The notes below the pieces were generated by a model, which saw nothing but the letters and a program-made list of their open reading frames with translations, was not told the origin of the DNA and made no database searches. Source: Sebaldella termitidis ATCC 33386 (GTDB lineage: Bacteria > Fusobacteriota > Fusobacteriia > Fusobacteriales > Leptotrichiaceae). From it: a DNA stretch of 64,000 nucleotides. Positions 1-8,605 of the stretch are shown piece after piece (positions within the stretch are counted from its first letter, which is position 1; each line of letters opens with the position of its first letter). The DNA lies in NCBI RefSeq assembly GCF_000024405.1, contig NC_013517.1:1240001-1304000 (forward strand), read 5' to 3'. The translations under genes were made by a program, and so were the position numbers.

Positions 1-152
1 TTTGGATCTGTTCCAAAAGAAGAAACGGATATAGCTGTGGAAACCGCAGAGGATACGGGATAGATTTTGAGAAGCTGAAAAATAAATTTGGTTTGAATTT
101 AGATATTGAAATAAATAACAGAGAAAAAGTGGTTTATTTTATAAAAAAATAG
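1..152 (+). CDS. C-terminal end of an unidentified protein, partial, possibly frameshifted
   Basis: The frame ending at the TAG at 150-152 reads with good local codon use from position 63 (peptide DFEKLKNKFGLNLDIEINN and following) and is followed by a terminator. Upstream of 63 the same frame gives a Cys/Arg-rich peptide with poor codon use, while frame 1 (positions 1-60, FGSVPKEETDIAVETAEDTG) looks more like real coding and stops at 61-63. Either the gene runs in one frame with an odd stretch, or there is a one-base frameshift near position 60. Too little is present to name the family. Confidence 0.45.
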   Translation, partial: WICSKRRNGYSCGNRRGYGIDFEKLKNKFGLNLDIEINNREKVVYFIKK

Positions 153-163
153 CAATATAAAAG

Positions 164-190
164 ACAGGAAGCAGAAAACCTGTTTTTTTA
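164..190 (+). terminator. Rho-independent terminator of the left-edge gene
   Basis: A five-base stem ACAGG (164-168) pairs with CCTGT (179-183) and is followed by a run of seven T. It lies 12 bases after the stop codon at 152 and separates that gene from hisS. Confidence 0.6.
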
Positions 191-360
191 ATGCTATCTG
201 GTATTAATGCCAGAAAAAGATACAAAGTGTGTATAATTATGATATAATATAAGAAACAAAAGCATAATAAAAAATTTTGAAAAAAATCGTATATAATGTT
301 ATTATATTAAGAAAATTAAATGTAATATGAGAAATATACCGTTTGCAGAATGGAGAAAAA

Positions 361-1605
361 ATGATAAAAGTATTAAAGGGTATGAAGGACAGATATTTTG
401 AAGATATTAGAAAATATGATTATATTATAGATAGTGCAAAAAATGTTTTTTCAAAGTATGGTTTTGAAAAAATAATTACTCCTATTGTGGAAGAAACAGA
501 ATTATTTGAAAGAGGAGTAGGCGAAGAAACTGACGTAGTCTCTAAGGAAATGTACACTTTTCTTGACAAAGCAGGAAGAAGTATAACTATGCGTCCTGAA
601 GGCACAGCCGGTGTAGTAAGAGCTTATCTGCAGGCTGGTCTTTATAAATCCGATCCTCTGGTAAAGTGGTTTTATTACGGCCCTATGTATAGATATGAGG
701 CTCCGCAGAAAGGGAGATACAGAGAGTTTCATCAGGTAGGAGTAGAAGCTTTCGGTGTAAGAGATCCTTTTGCGGATGCTGAGATAATAAAAATGGGATG
801 TGAATTTCTTGAAACAGCAGGAATAAAAAATCTTACAGTGGAAATAAACAGTCTTGGAAACAGCAGCTCAAGACAAAGATATACTGCCGAGCTGAAAAAA
901 TTTATAGAAGAAAGACTTGATAAACTATGCGATAACTGTAAAACCAGATATAAAAAAAATCCTTTGAGAGTACTTGACTGTAAATCAGAGGCTTGTCAGG
1001 AGCAGTATAAGAATGCACCTGTTCTAAAAGATTATCTTGATGAGGAAAGCAGCACTTATTATGAGGAATTAAAGAAATATCTGGAATTGCTTGAAGTAAA
1101 TTATGTGGAAAATTACAGACTGGTACGCGGTCTTGATTATTATTCAGATACGGTTTTTGAAATTAAGTCTGAGAATCTCGGGGCACAGTCCACTGTTCTT
1201 GCAGGGGGAAGATATGATAAGCTTCTGGAAATACTGGGAGATATACAGATGCCCGGAATAGGGTTTGCCGCAGGGACAGAGAGAATAGCACTTCTAATGG
1301 ACGAATCATTGTTGAAAGAGGAAGAAAAGCCCGTATATGTGGTTTATTTTCCTGAAACAAAGGAATATGCGCTGAATATAATAAAAATTTTGAGAGAAAA
1401 CGGCATAAAAGTAGATTTTGACTATGGAATGAAGAGTTTTAAGTCGCAAATGAAAAAAGCAGGAAAATTAAACTCAAAATATGTTATAATATTAGGGGAA
1501 GATGAGAAAAACGAAAATAAAGCAGTACTGAAAAATTTTGATACAGGGGAACAGGAAAAACTTGAAATTGAAAAAGTCATAGAAAGGGTAAATGGAGATG
1601 TATAG
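361..1605 (+). CDS. hisS: Histidyl-tRNA synthetase
   Basis: Class II aminoacyl-tRNA synthetase that charges tRNA-His in the cytoplasm; 414 aa, normal length. Visible are motif 2 ([19 protein letters not shown]), the histidine-binding HisA motif ([14 protein letters not shown]), the HisB motif (LAGGRYDKL) and a C-terminal anticodon-binding domain from about residue 315. I place the start at ATG 361, which has GGAG six bases upstream; an in-frame TTG at 343 has no ribosome site. Upstream AT-rich DNA has several TATAAT-like boxes (232, 243, 292) but no convincing -35. The stop overlaps the start of aspS, so the two are co-transcribed. Confidence 0.95.
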   Translation: MIKVLKGMKDRYFEDIRKYDYIIDSAKNVFSKYGFEKIITPIVEETELFERGVGEETDVVSKEMYTFLDKAGRSITMRPEGTAGVVRAYLQAGLYKSDPLVKWFYYGPMYRYEAPQKGRYREFHQVGVEAFGVRDPFADAEIIKMGCEFLETAGIKNLTVEINSLGNSSSRQRYTAELKKFIEERLDKLCDNCKTRYKKNPLRVLDCKSEACQEQYKNAPVLKDYLDEESSTYYEELKKYLELLEVNYVENYRLVRGLDYYSDTVFEIKSENLGAQSTVLAGGRYDKLLEILGDIQMPGIGFAAGTERIALLMDESLLKEEEKPVYVVYFPETKEYALNIIKILRENGIKVDFDYGMKSFKSQMKKAGKLNSKYVIILGEDEKNENKAVLKNFDTGEQEKLEIEKVIERVNGDV

Positions 1606-3391
1606 AACGCATAATTTAGGCCAGTTAAGAATAGAAAATGCAGGAGAAGAAGTAGTTTTATCAGGATGGGTCGCGAATGTCCGAGATATGAATCATTTTT
1701 TATTTCTGGTTTTGAGAGACAGAGAAGGAATAACACAGGTAATAATAGATAAAGAAAACTCTCCCGAAGGGTTATTTGAAAAGGTAAAAGCATTAAATAA
1801 CGAAGATGTGGTAAGGGTAACCGGAACTGTCAGAGAGAGAAGCAGTAAAAATAAAGATATGCCTACAGGTGATATAGAAGTGGCAGCCGATACTGTGGAT
1901 ATTCTCAGCAGATCACTGCAGCTTCCGTTTGCGATAAATGATAATATAACTAATCTTAGTGAGGATATGAGACTGAAATACAGATATCTTGATCTGAGAA
2001 GAACTAAAATGCTTAATAATCTGAAAAAAAGAAATACCATGCTGAAAGCAATAAGAGACTATCTTACAGATAAAGGTTTTCTTGATATAGATACACCGGT
2101 GCTTGCTAAGGCAACTCCGGAAGGTGCAAGAGATTTTATAGTACCCAGCAGAATAAATAAAGGAGATTTTTATGCACTTCCGCAGTCGCCGCAGCTGTTT
2201 AAGCAGATACTGATGGTAGCCGGCGTGGATAAATATTATCAGCTGGCGAAATGTTTCAGAGATGAGGATCTGAGAGCTGACAGACAGCCGGAATTTACCC
2301 AGCTGGATATAGAAATGTCTTTTGTAACTCAGGAAGATATACTTTGTGAAATGGAAAAAATGGCTAAAAAAGTATTTGAAAAGGTGACAGGCAAGAAAGC
2401 CGATTATGATTTTCCAAGAATGGACTATTATGAAGCTATGGACAGATACGGGTCGGATAAACCTGACACAAGATTCGGACTTGAGCTTATAGATATTACA
2501 GAGGAAGTAAGAAATTCGGGATTCAAGGCATTTGCCGGCGCAGCAGAAAGCGGAGGAAGCATTAAGGCGATAGTAGTACCCGGTAATCTGGAAAAATTCA
2601 GCAGAAAGTATATCGGAGATCTTGAAAATTATGTAAAGACTTATTATAAGGCAAAAGGACTTGCACATATAAGAATAGATGAAAATAATGAGACAGTTTC
2701 ACCTATAGCGAAGTTTTTCAGTGAAGCTGAGCTTAGTGCAATAACAGGTAAGCTGGAATTAAAAGCAGGAAGTATAGCCTTGATAATAGCTGATACCAAG
2801 GATGTTACAAATAACGCACTCGGGGCATTAAGACTGAAAGTAGGAAATGAGCTTGATTTTATAAACGAGGAACAGGATAATTTCTTATGGGTGATAGATT
2901 TTCCAATGTTTGAATGGAGCGAGGAAGAAGAAAGATATAAGTCTACACATCACCCTTTTACTGCAATAAAAGAAGAAGATAAAGAATTTTTAAATAAAAA
3001 TCTTGAAAAAATAAGAACTTTGAGTTATGATATGGTGTTAAATGGATATGAAATCGGCGGAGGAAGTATAAGAATTCATGATTCAGAGCTGCAGGATGTT
3101 ATTTTTGAAAAGCTTGGTCTGAGCAAAGAAGAAGCGGAGGAGAAATTTGGATTTTTCCTGAATGCACTGAGATATGGCGTGCCTCCTCACGGAGGAATAG
3201 CATTCGGAGTGGACAGATGGCTTATGGCTATGCTCAAAGAAGATTCCATAAAGGAAGTAATTCCGTTTCCTAAAACTAACAAAGGGCAGGATCTTATGAT
3301 GGAAGCTCCGGCAGCTGTAGATAAAAAGCAGCTCGAGGAAGAACTGCTGTTAAAAAGTCTTTATGTAGAAGAAGCAAAAGAAGATAAGTAA
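1598..3391 (+). CDS. aspS: Aspartyl-tRNA synthetase, bacterial type
   Basis: Charges tRNA-Asp, and in organisms without AsnRS may also misacylate tRNA-Asn for GatCAB to amidate. About 597 aa: N-terminal OB-fold anticodon domain, class II core with [11 protein letters not shown], motif 2 ([18 protein letters not shown]), the bacterial GAD insertion around residues 290-420, and motif 3 ([14 protein letters not shown]). ATG 1598 gives [11 protein letters not shown], the usual AspRS start, with AAGGG nine bases upstream; ATG 1592 is in frame but too close to that site. It overlaps hisS by eight bases. gatCAB lies about 30 kb downstream in this window. Confidence 0.95.
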   Translation: MYRTHNLGQLRIENAGEEVVLSGWVANVRDMNHFLFLVLRDREGITQVIIDKENSPEGLFEKVKALNNEDVVRVTGTVRERSSKNKDMPTGDIEVAADTVDILSRSLQLPFAINDNITNLSEDMRLKYRYLDLRRTKMLNNLKKRNTMLKAIRDYLTDKGFLDIDTPVLAKATPEGARDFIVPSRINKGDFYALPQSPQLFKQILMVAGVDKYYQLAKCFRDEDLRADRQPEFTQLDIEMSFVTQEDILCEMEKMAKKVFEKVTGKKADYDFPRMDYYEAMDRYGSDKPDTRFGLELIDITEEVRNSGFKAFAGAAESGGSIKAIVVPGNLEKFSRKYIGDLENYVKTYYKAKGLAHIRIDENNETVSPIAKFFSEAELSAITGKLELKAGSIALIIADTKDVTNNALGALRLKVGNELDFINEEQDNFLWVIDFPMFEWSEEEERYKSTHHPFTAIKEEDKEFLNKNLEKIRTLSYDMVLNGYEIGGGSIRIHDSELQDVIFEKLGLSKEEAEEKFGFFLNALRYGVPPHGGIAFGVDRWLMAMLKEDSIKEVIPFPKTNKGQDLMMEAPAAVDKKQLEEELLLKSLYVEEAKEDK

Positions 3392-3442
3392 AAATTTTCT
3401 GGCCTGTGCGTGATCAATTATATAATTTTTGTTCTAACATTG

Positions 3443-3568
3443 TCATAACGGGGCTATCCCTATACTTGTCATCACAGACAAATCACGATCATACTCTTGA
3501 GATGATACGGATCCTGTATCGCAGGTATAAATAGCTACCACCTGATCTTCAGGCGACCAAAAATTCAT
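3443..3568 (-). pseudogene. Possible gene remnant, 41-codon minus-strand frame
   Basis: From an ATG at 3568 to a TGA at 3443 the minus strand encodes a balanced 41-aa peptide that begins MNFWSPEDQVVAIYTCDTG. There is no ribosome site upstream and an in-frame stop lies a little further back. The local GC content is above that of neighbouring intergenic DNA. It may be the decayed end of a lost gene or chance. The plus strand of the same stretch also has an open frame that stops at the TAG near 3533, which weakens the case. Not recognised as any family. Confidence 0.2.
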
Positions 3569-3621
3569 TTGAAACGGCAGGCTGGATATTAAATAAAAAA
3601 TTTAATAAGTAAGTTATAAAT

Positions 3622-3686
3622 ATTAACTATAGAAGTTTCAAAGGAATAGTGCGTATATCGCAGGGACTTTATAGTTAATTTTTATT
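3622..3686 (+). terminator. Long hairpin with T-rich tail, possible aspS terminator or leader element
   Basis: ATTAACTATA (3622-3631) pairs with TATAGTTAAT (3670-3679). The stem continues inward through AAGTTTC/GGGACTT after one bulged G. A ten-base one-sided loop (3640-3649) precedes an inner TGCG/CGCA hairpin (3650-3662). A TTTTTATTT tract follows. It fits a terminator for hisS-aspS, but the asymmetric internal loop is unusual for a simple terminator. Confidence 0.5.
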
Positions 3687-3722
3687 TGTATAAAAGAAAT
3701 ATAATATTGAGGAAGGTGAAAA

Positions 3723-5075
3723 ATGAAAAGCGAAAATTTTTACAGAGTATTTATAAAGTTAGCATTACCATTAATATGTCAGCAGTTTTTAAATGTAGCC
3801 CTGAATCTCGCAGATAATCTTATGATAGGCAGACTGGGGGAAACGGCTATAGCTTCTGTAGGATTTGCAAATAAATACTATATGGTATTTAATATAACAT
3901 TATTTGGGGCTTTTAGCGGATGTTCCATTTTTATGGCACAGTTTTACGGCAAGAAAGATTATGCCATATTAAGGAAAATATTTGCCGTTATGATTATGCT
4001 GGCAGTTTTCTTTTTTTCAATTTTCAGTTTTCTGGGATATTTTTTTCCTGAATTTGTAATAAGAATATTTTCGGATGACCCCGAAGTAATAAGAATAGGT
4101 TCGGAATATCTGAAAATAATTAGCTTGTCATATCCTATGACTGCAATTTCAATGGCTGTTATTATGTCTATAAGATCCATGGGAAAAACAATTCAGCCGT
4201 TGGCAATATCATTTGTAGCAGTAATGGTAAATGTTGTCTTGAATTATATGCTTATAAACGGGAAAATGGGATTTCCGGTTCTGGGAGTAAACGGTTCGGC
4301 ATATGCCACTCTTATTGCGAGAATACTTGAAATATGTATGTATATTATATTAATATATAAAAAAGGATATTATCTGAAAGGAAAACTGAAAACTTATTTC
4401 GGACTGTCAAAAGAGATAGTAATGTCAATGGTAAGAATATCAACTCCTGTTCTGCTTACTGAAATTATATGGGTATGCGGTACTGCAGCACTGACTATAG
4501 CATATGCAAAAGCCGGTACGGAGCAGGTAGCCAGCGTTCAGATAGGGGAGCTGCTGCTGAATTTTTCCACTATAGTTTTTATGGGAATAGCTAATGCTTC
4601 CAGTGTAATTATAGGGCAGGCTATAGGAGCCGGTAATCTTCCGAGGGCGATGGAAATGTCAAGGAAAATAATGAGAATTGCATTTGTATTTTCTATAATA
4701 TGTGCTTGTTTTCTGGAGGTAATAGCAAAACCGGGTCTTGTATTTTATACACTGAAGCCTGAAGTACTGCAAATGACTGTGCGTGTAATAAGGGTTCTCG
4801 GAGTAGCAGTATTTTTCAAAATGCTTAACTGGACAATATTAATAGGAATATTAAGAGCAGGGGGAGATACAAAAGTAGCCTTTATTCTGGATACGGTATT
4901 TTTATTATTTTATGCTGTCCCTGTGGCATTTTTAGGAACAGTGGTATTGAAGCTTCCTGTATATCAGGTGGTAGCTCTTGCCAATATCGAGGAAATTATA
5001 AAATTTGTATTTGCTTTCTGGAGATATAAATCAAGAAAATGGATACATGATCTGACAAATATAGTAAAGCATTAG
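3723..5075 (+). CDS. MATE family multidrug/cation efflux transporter
   Basis: A 450-aa integral membrane protein of the MATE (NorM/DinF-like) family, which exports cationic or drug-like compounds in exchange for Na+ or H+. About twelve hydrophobic segments are visible, in two halves. The N-terminal half carries the typical ALPLICQQFLNVALNLADNL segment and SVGFANKYYMV; the second half repeats the pattern (SVQIGELLLNFSTIVFMGIA). GAGGAAGG lies seven bases before the ATG. It heads a probable operon with the DUF4274 and HxlR genes (31- and 33-base gaps). An HxlR regulator next to an efflux pump is a common arrangement, so local regulation is plausible. The substrate cannot be told from sequence. 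Confidence 0.9.
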   Translation: MKSENFYRVFIKLALPLICQQFLNVALNLADNLMIGRLGETAIASVGFANKYYMVFNITLFGAFSGCSIFMAQFYGKKDYAILRKIFAVMIMLAVFFFSIFSFLGYFFPEFVIRIFSDDPEVIRIGSEYLKIISLSYPMTAISMAVIMSIRSMGKTIQPLAISFVAVMVNVVLNYMLINGKMGFPVLGVNGSAYATLIARILEICMYIILIYKKGYYLKGKLKTYFGLSKEIVMSMVRISTPVLLTEIIWVCGTAALTIAYAKAGTEQVASVQIGELLLNFSTIVFMGIANASSVIIGQAIGAGNLPRAMEMSRKIMRIAFVFSIICACFLEVIAKPGLVFYTLKPEVLQMTVRVIRVLGVAVFFKMLNWTILIGILRAGGDTKVAFILDTVFLLFYAVPVAFLGTVVLKLPVYQVVALANIEEIIKFVFAFWRYKSRKWIHDLTNIVKH

Positions 5076-5106
5076 AAGAAAAACAGAAATCGGAAAGAGG
5101 CAGAAA

Positions 5107-5616
5107 ATGTCAAATGAAGAATTAAAAGAGTTATTTAAGTTTATTCTGCATTCTGAAAGCTGTGAGGATATAACCGGAAAGATAAGCGGCATCAGGGATA
5201 CCTATGTTTTGCATACTCTTGCGTATAATATGAATTATCATAAAATATATTATTATAAATCCGGGAATTTTTGCATAGAGAATGCTGTTATTAATAATCC
5301 TGACTGTGATTTAGGAACTGCAATGCTTTTGTTTTACTTTTGGAACGGCTTTGATTATCTGCTTGAAAGTAATATCAGATATAATAAAATAGTTTCGTTA
5401 ATTAACAGGGTAACAGTTAGTAAAGAAACGCAATTTTTGAAAAAAGTTTATGAAAAGATTTTAAACAGGGGTTTTAAAACAGGTATTGCATATAAACCCA
5501 AGATAGGGAAAATTGAATTATCAATTTTTGAAAAGAGAAATTTTGTACCTCCGAAAGTATTTCTGGAAGAAACTCCGGGAATTGAGTATGAGGCTCTGAA
5601 AATATGGTATAAATAA
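5107..5616 (+). CDS. DUF4274-type protein
   Basis: A soluble 169-aa protein with no signal peptide. The central part (NNPDCDLGTAMLLFYFWNG, about residues 61-79, followed by a DYLLES segment) matches the DUF4274 pattern of small proteins of unknown function that are often found among toxin-immunity genes. It has a GAGG ribosome site nine bases before the ATG, lies 31 bases after the MATE gene and 33 bases before the HxlR gene, and is probably co-transcribed with them. No toxin gene is next to it. Function unknown; the immunity link is inference from the family's usual setting. Confidence 0.65.
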   Translation: MSNEELKELFKFILHSESCEDITGKISGIRDTYVLHTLAYNMNYHKIYYYKSGNFCIENAVINNPDCDLGTAMLLFYFWNGFDYLLESNIRYNKIVSLINRVTVSKETQFLKKVYEKILNRGFKTGIAYKPKIGKIELSIFEKRNFVPPKVFLEETPGIEYEALKIWYK

Positions 5617-5649
5617 AAAAACAGAAATAACCGGAAAGGATGGTGTCTT

Positions 5650-5958
5650 ATGGATATAATATACACATGTCCTCTGGAGCTTACACAAAAAGTAATATCA
5701 AAAAAATGGACTGCCATATTATTATGGCGTTTAAGAATGGGAAAACAAAGAGTAAAAGATTTTAAAAATGATATAAAAGGGTGTAATGAAAAAATGCTTA
5801 TACAGCATTTGAATTCTCTGCTGAAGGATGGATTTATCGGAAAGCTGGAATATGATGTATATCCCAAAAAAACAGAATATTATCTGACTGAAAAGGGAGA
5901 GGCTCTGCTGCCTGTTTTGAAGCTTATGCAGGAGTATGGAAGGGAGTATCTTATATAA
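5650..5958 (+). CDS. HxlR family winged-helix transcriptional regulator
   Basis: A 102-aa winged-helix DNA-binding protein. The family hallmarks are visible: Cys-Pro near the N-terminus (YTCPLELTQKVI), a KWTAILLWRL helix, the recognition region NEKMLIQHLNSLLKDGFI, and a wing ending in YYLTEKGEALLPVL. The N-terminal Cys at residue 7 sits where the redox-sensing Cys lies in HypR/YodB-type members, so a thiol-based sensor of oxidants or electrophiles is possible. It follows the MATE and DUF4274 genes and precedes a PEBP-like gene; either could be a target. Confidence 0.88.
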   Translation: MDIIYTCPLELTQKVISKKWTAILLWRLRMGKQRVKDFKNDIKGCNEKMLIQHLNSLLKDGFIGKLEYDVYPKKTEYYLTEKGEALLPVLKLMQEYGREYLI

Positions 5959-6051
5959 CTAACAAAAAAGTGTGTTATTCACTTTAGGATTTTGATGTGG
6001 TATATTTAATTACTGCGCAGGAATAAAAATCATTAAAGGAGAATGGTACAT

Positions 6052-6615
6052 ATGAAAAAAAGTGTGATTTTGATATGCCTGATATTTTCAGCTGTTATTT
6101 TTGGAAAAGGAAATTTTATTTTAAAAAGTGAAGGTATAGTAAATAATATTATAGAAGAAAAATATGGTGGAAAGGGTGCGGATACTATAAAAGGCGTGGG
6201 AAGCAGGTCACTTCCTCTGGAATGGTCAAATCCGCCTAAAGGAACAAAAAGCTTTGTTATAATAATGGAAGATCATGACGCTATACCGGTAACGGGATTT
6301 ACGTGGATACACTGGAGTGTGGCTGATATAGAGCCGGAAAAGAGAAAGCTAAATGAAAACGAAAGCAGAAGCAATCCCGCTCTTATACAGGGATTAAACA
6401 GCTGGAACAGTTCTATAGGAGGTTTTACTTCTGAAGAGGCATCGTTTTACGGCGGGCCTATGCCGCCGGACAAAGATCATAAATACAGATTTACTATCTA
6501 TGCACTGGATAAAAAGCTTGATTTGAAAAACGGTTATTATCTGAATGAGCTTTATGAAAAAATGGACGGGCATGTGTTGGACAAAAGTGTTTTGGAAGGA
6601 ATTTACAAAAAATAA
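6052..6615 (+). CDS. YbhB/YbcL-type PEBP (Raf kinase inhibitor-like) exported protein
   Basis: About 187 aa with an N-terminal signal sequence (MKKSVILICLIFSAVIFGKG). The phosphatidylethanolamine-binding-protein fold is shown by LPLEWSNPPKGTKSFVIIME, GFTWIHWSVADI and YGGPMPPDKDHKYRFTIYAL. The bacterial role of this family is unclear. ATG 6052 is preferred because AAAGGAG lies at a proper distance; ATG 6043 is only two bases from that site. A small inverted repeat (AAAGTG/CACTTT, near 5968) between this gene and the HxlR gene could be a binding site or weak terminator. Confidence 0.85.
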   Translation: MKKSVILICLIFSAVIFGKGNFILKSEGIVNNIIEEKYGGKGADTIKGVGSRSLPLEWSNPPKGTKSFVIIMEDHDAIPVTGFTWIHWSVADIEPEKRKLNENESRSNPALIQGLNSWNSSIGGFTSEEASFYGGPMPPDKDHKYRFTIYALDKKLDLKNGYYLNELYEKMDGHVLDKSVLEGIYKK

Positions 6616-6633
6616 AATATAATATAAAAAAAG

Positions 6634-6686
6634 CAGAACCGGAGAAATAAACACAAAAACTGTGTAATTTCTCATGGTTCTGTTTT
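6634..6686. terminator. Bidirectional terminator between convergent genes
   Basis: CAGAACC (6634-6640) pairs with GGTTCTG (6676-6682), with an inner AGAAAT/ATTTCT stem and an ACACA/TGTGT core. T runs follow on the + side and A runs precede, so it can end both the PEBP gene (+) and the AlkZ-like gene (-). Confidence 0.8.
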
Positions 6687-7803
6687 AATAACTGTTAAAA
6701 TTGACTTCATTTATTTTCTTTTTCTGAAATAATGCAAGATTTTCAGCTTTTTTTATCAGTTTTTTCTTTTCTGAAGCATTAACTTTTTCAAACATAAAAA
6801 AGTTAAAATTTATATTTTTTCCTTTCGTTTCATAACGCCATGTTCCTGAAAGCCTGTTTCCGAGAAGAAAAACTGCTTCTATTATAGCAGAGGTACGCCA
6901 TACTTCTTTTTCCTGTGCAGGTGATGCAATCCAGTCCTTGTGTTTATAACATACAAACAAAGGATCAAATTTTCCAAGAAGAAGAGCTTCCTTATTGTCA
7001 TTGAATCTGTTGTCATTTTTTAGGGCAAGCAAATCTTCATCATTTTTTGGAAGATAGTATTTTTTGTTATCAAATGAAAATTCTTCAAGGGAATTCTTTA
7101 TTTCATTAAATTTTCCCTCAACAAAAGATTTTTTTAATCCGCTCCAGTGGCAAAAATCTGCAAGAGTAGCTGGAGAATAATATGTGAAATAACGCAGCAT
7201 GATATTTTTCAGGGTTTCTGCATGTCTATCACTGGTGAAGTTCCATTTTTTCTTATTTAGATTGGTATAGTGGACAAAGCTTTTTGTATGGGGCATTTCG
7301 GGAAGACCAAATAAGATTCTTGATAAAGTTGACTGTAAAATGAGAGAATACATCAGTCCGTTAGTATCGAAAGAAAAACCGCCGCTGTTTTTTTCTGTAA
7401 TTTCTAAAATATCTTTTTTGGAAAGAATTTTTTTCTTTTGTCCCTCTTTGTCCAGAAGAGCAAGAAGACGGTCAAATTCTTCGGGGTTTTCGTTTCTGCA
7501 TTTATTTACTACGGGAATGCTGCCGAAAAAAACATCGGATATATTTTCCCAGTCTTCAATGCCGTACATATGTACAGTAGTCCTCTGACCCCATGTTTTT
7601 ACTATTTTATGTGAGGAATAGAGATCGATAAGGTCAGCAGGGTCAAGAGCCGGTTTCGTTCTGTTGAAAATGGAAATTTCACCGAACTGCTGATGCTGTG
7701 ACTGTATCCCGATAAGATTATGAATACAGGACTGAACAGAATCAAAAGGTCTTAAAAGTCCGTTTTTCAAAAGACGGAGATAAATTATTTTTTCTTTTGT
7801 CAC
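6685..7803 (-). CDS. AlkZ-like winged-helix DNA glycosylase family protein (HTH_42)
   Basis: A 372-aa member of the COG3214/HTH_42 family, built of three winged-helix units around a beta-barrel; characterised relatives (Streptomyces AlkZ, E. coli YcaQ) are DNA glycosylases that unhook interstrand crosslinks. The catalytic Q-x-Q motif is present as GIQSQ near residue 34, followed by the conserved WGQRTTVHM segment near residue 71. It is transcribed alone, between the bidirectional terminator and an AT-rich upstream region with a poor ribosome site (GGAGCG). The enzymatic role is inferred from the family. No antibiotic cluster is nearby, which suggests the YcaQ-like general-repair type. Confidence 0.75.
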   Translation of the reverse strand: MTKEKIIYLRLLKNGLLRPFDSVQSCIHNLIGIQSQHQQFGEISIFNRTKPALDPADLIDLYSSHKIVKTWGQRTTVHMYGIEDWENISDVFFGSIPVVNKCRNENPEEFDRLLALLDKEGQKKKILSKKDILEITEKNSGGFSFDTNGLMYSLILQSTLSRILFGLPEMPHTKSFVHYTNLNKKKWNFTSDRHAETLKNIMLRYFTYYSPATLADFCHWSGLKKSFVEGKFNEIKNSLEEFSFDNKKYYLPKNDEDLLALKNDNRFNDNKEALLLGKFDPLFVCYKHKDWIASPAQEKEVWRTSAIIEAVFLLGNRLSGTWRYETKGKNINFNFFMFEKVNASEKKKLIKKAENLALFQKKKINEVNFNSY

Positions 7804-7904
7804 AGATTTTTCGCTCCTTTCATTTTTGGTATCGGGGGCTTAACAATATCATAGATTTTCTAAGGCAATAATAACACACAAAAAATAAAAAGACAATTGC
7901 AAAA

Positions 7905-7955
7905 TAAAAATCCATACTAAGGAATAGGCGACTATTTCGAAATATGGATTTTTAT
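7905..7955 (-). terminator. Terminator of the DUF1439 gene
   Basis: AAAAATCCATA pairs with TATGGATTTTT, enclosing an inner AATAG/CTATT stem. Read on the minus strand it ends in a T run just after the stop codon at 7958. Confidence 0.7.
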
Positions 7956-7957
7956 AT

Positions 7958-8458
7958 TTATTTGTAAACTATAAATTTCCCGTCTGAAATTTTGATATCT
8001 TCCACAAAGGAAAAATCATTCAGATCAAGAATAGGCTCTTTTTCCAGCCCTTTGAACGAAGCACCTAATGCTGTTCTTATAATAGGGTGCTTCTGCATGT
8101 CAATATCTTTGCCGTCCTTGGTAACGCTTACCAGTTCAAACTTATCAAGATAGAGCTTAGAATCAACCGAATCATATTTTACATGTGTCTGGAATGTCAT
8201 GGTACCGCTGATGCTGTCTCCGACAGCCTGGTTTTTATATTTTGCTTCTATAATCAACGTGTCACCTATTAATGTAGTCTTTGGGTGACTTAACTTTATT
8301 TTGCCCACAGCATAACTTTTTTCAATAGGAAATTTCTTATTTACCGACATTTGAATAAGAAAGTTCGGAATTCCTACCTCTGGTTGTATATATAGATACA
8401 GTCCGTATCCAAATATAAGAAAAAGAGCTAAAAATAAAAAATTTAAAACTTTTTTCAT
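7958..8458 (-). CDS. DUF1439-like membrane-anchored protein
   Basis: 166 aa: one N-terminal hydrophobic segment (residues 4-25), then a soluble beta-rich domain. The pattern (short N-terminal helix with IEKSYAVGKIKLSHPKT, then VKYDSVDSKLYLDKFELV, and a C-terminal LNDFSFVEDIKISDGKFIV) resembles DUF1439/YceB, envelope proteins with a lipid-binding-type fold and no settled function. YceB itself is a lipoprotein; this one lacks a lipobox and is probably held by its TM segment. ATG 8458 has GAGGTGA upstream. It is monocistronic and divergent from rapZ. Confidence 0.65.
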   Translation of the reverse strand: MKKVLNFLFLALFLIFGYGLYLYIQPEVGIPNFLIQMSVNKKFPIEKSYAVGKIKLSHPKTTLIGDTLIIEAKYKNQAVGDSISGTMTFQTHVKYDSVDSKLYLDKFELVSVTKDGKDIDMQKHPIIRTALGASFKGLEKEPILDLNDFSFVEDIKISDGKFIVYK

Positions 8459-8548
8459 CAATTCACCTCAACTTACTAAATTTACAAGCTAATTATAGCA
8501 CCTGAATCTTTAAAATGTCTTAGAAAATGCAATGTTTTATAAAAAAAC

Positions 8549-8577
8549 TTGAGTGAGTATATAATATTTGTTAAAAT
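8549..8577 (+). promoter_or_regulatory. Probable promoter of rapZ-uvrC
   Basis: TTGAGT (8549-8554) and TAAAAT (8572-8577) are separated by 17 bases, and the gene starts 29 bases further on. Confidence 0.5.
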
Positions 8578-8605
8578 ATAAGAAAAACATAAAGAGAGGC
8601 ACTAA

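Larger units (their letters stand above)
3392..3722. other. 331-base intergenic region between aspS and the MATE gene
   Basis: The first part (about 3400-3600) has a higher GC content than its surroundings and many short inverted repeats: GGG/CCC around 3451, TTGTC/GACAA around 3465-3480, ATCAT/ATGAT around 3489-3505, GATAC/GTATC around 3504-3520 and CCTGA/TCAGG around 3541-3553. CGTGAT at 3409 can pair with ATCACG at 3482. It also carries short coding-like frames on both strands. The second part holds a long hairpin at 3622-3679 and a TATAAT box at 3700-3705 ahead of the MATE gene. No known RNA family was recognised. Confidence 0.5.

Noticed and set aside
343-360. Longer N-terminus for hisS from TTG 343
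   Set aside because: No ribosome site before 343, while ATG 361 has GGAG at good distance and gives the usual N-terminus.
1913-2668. 251-codon open frame on the minus strand inside aspS
   Set aside because: It mirrors the conserved aspS frame, has no ribosome site and the peptide is Ile/Phe/Cys-rich low-quality sequence typical of an antisense shadow in AT-rich DNA.
3410-3600. tRNA, T-box or known riboswitch before the MATE gene
   Set aside because: No cloverleaf, no T-box AGGGTGG core, and no guanidine, c-di-GMP or TPP consensus element could be matched.
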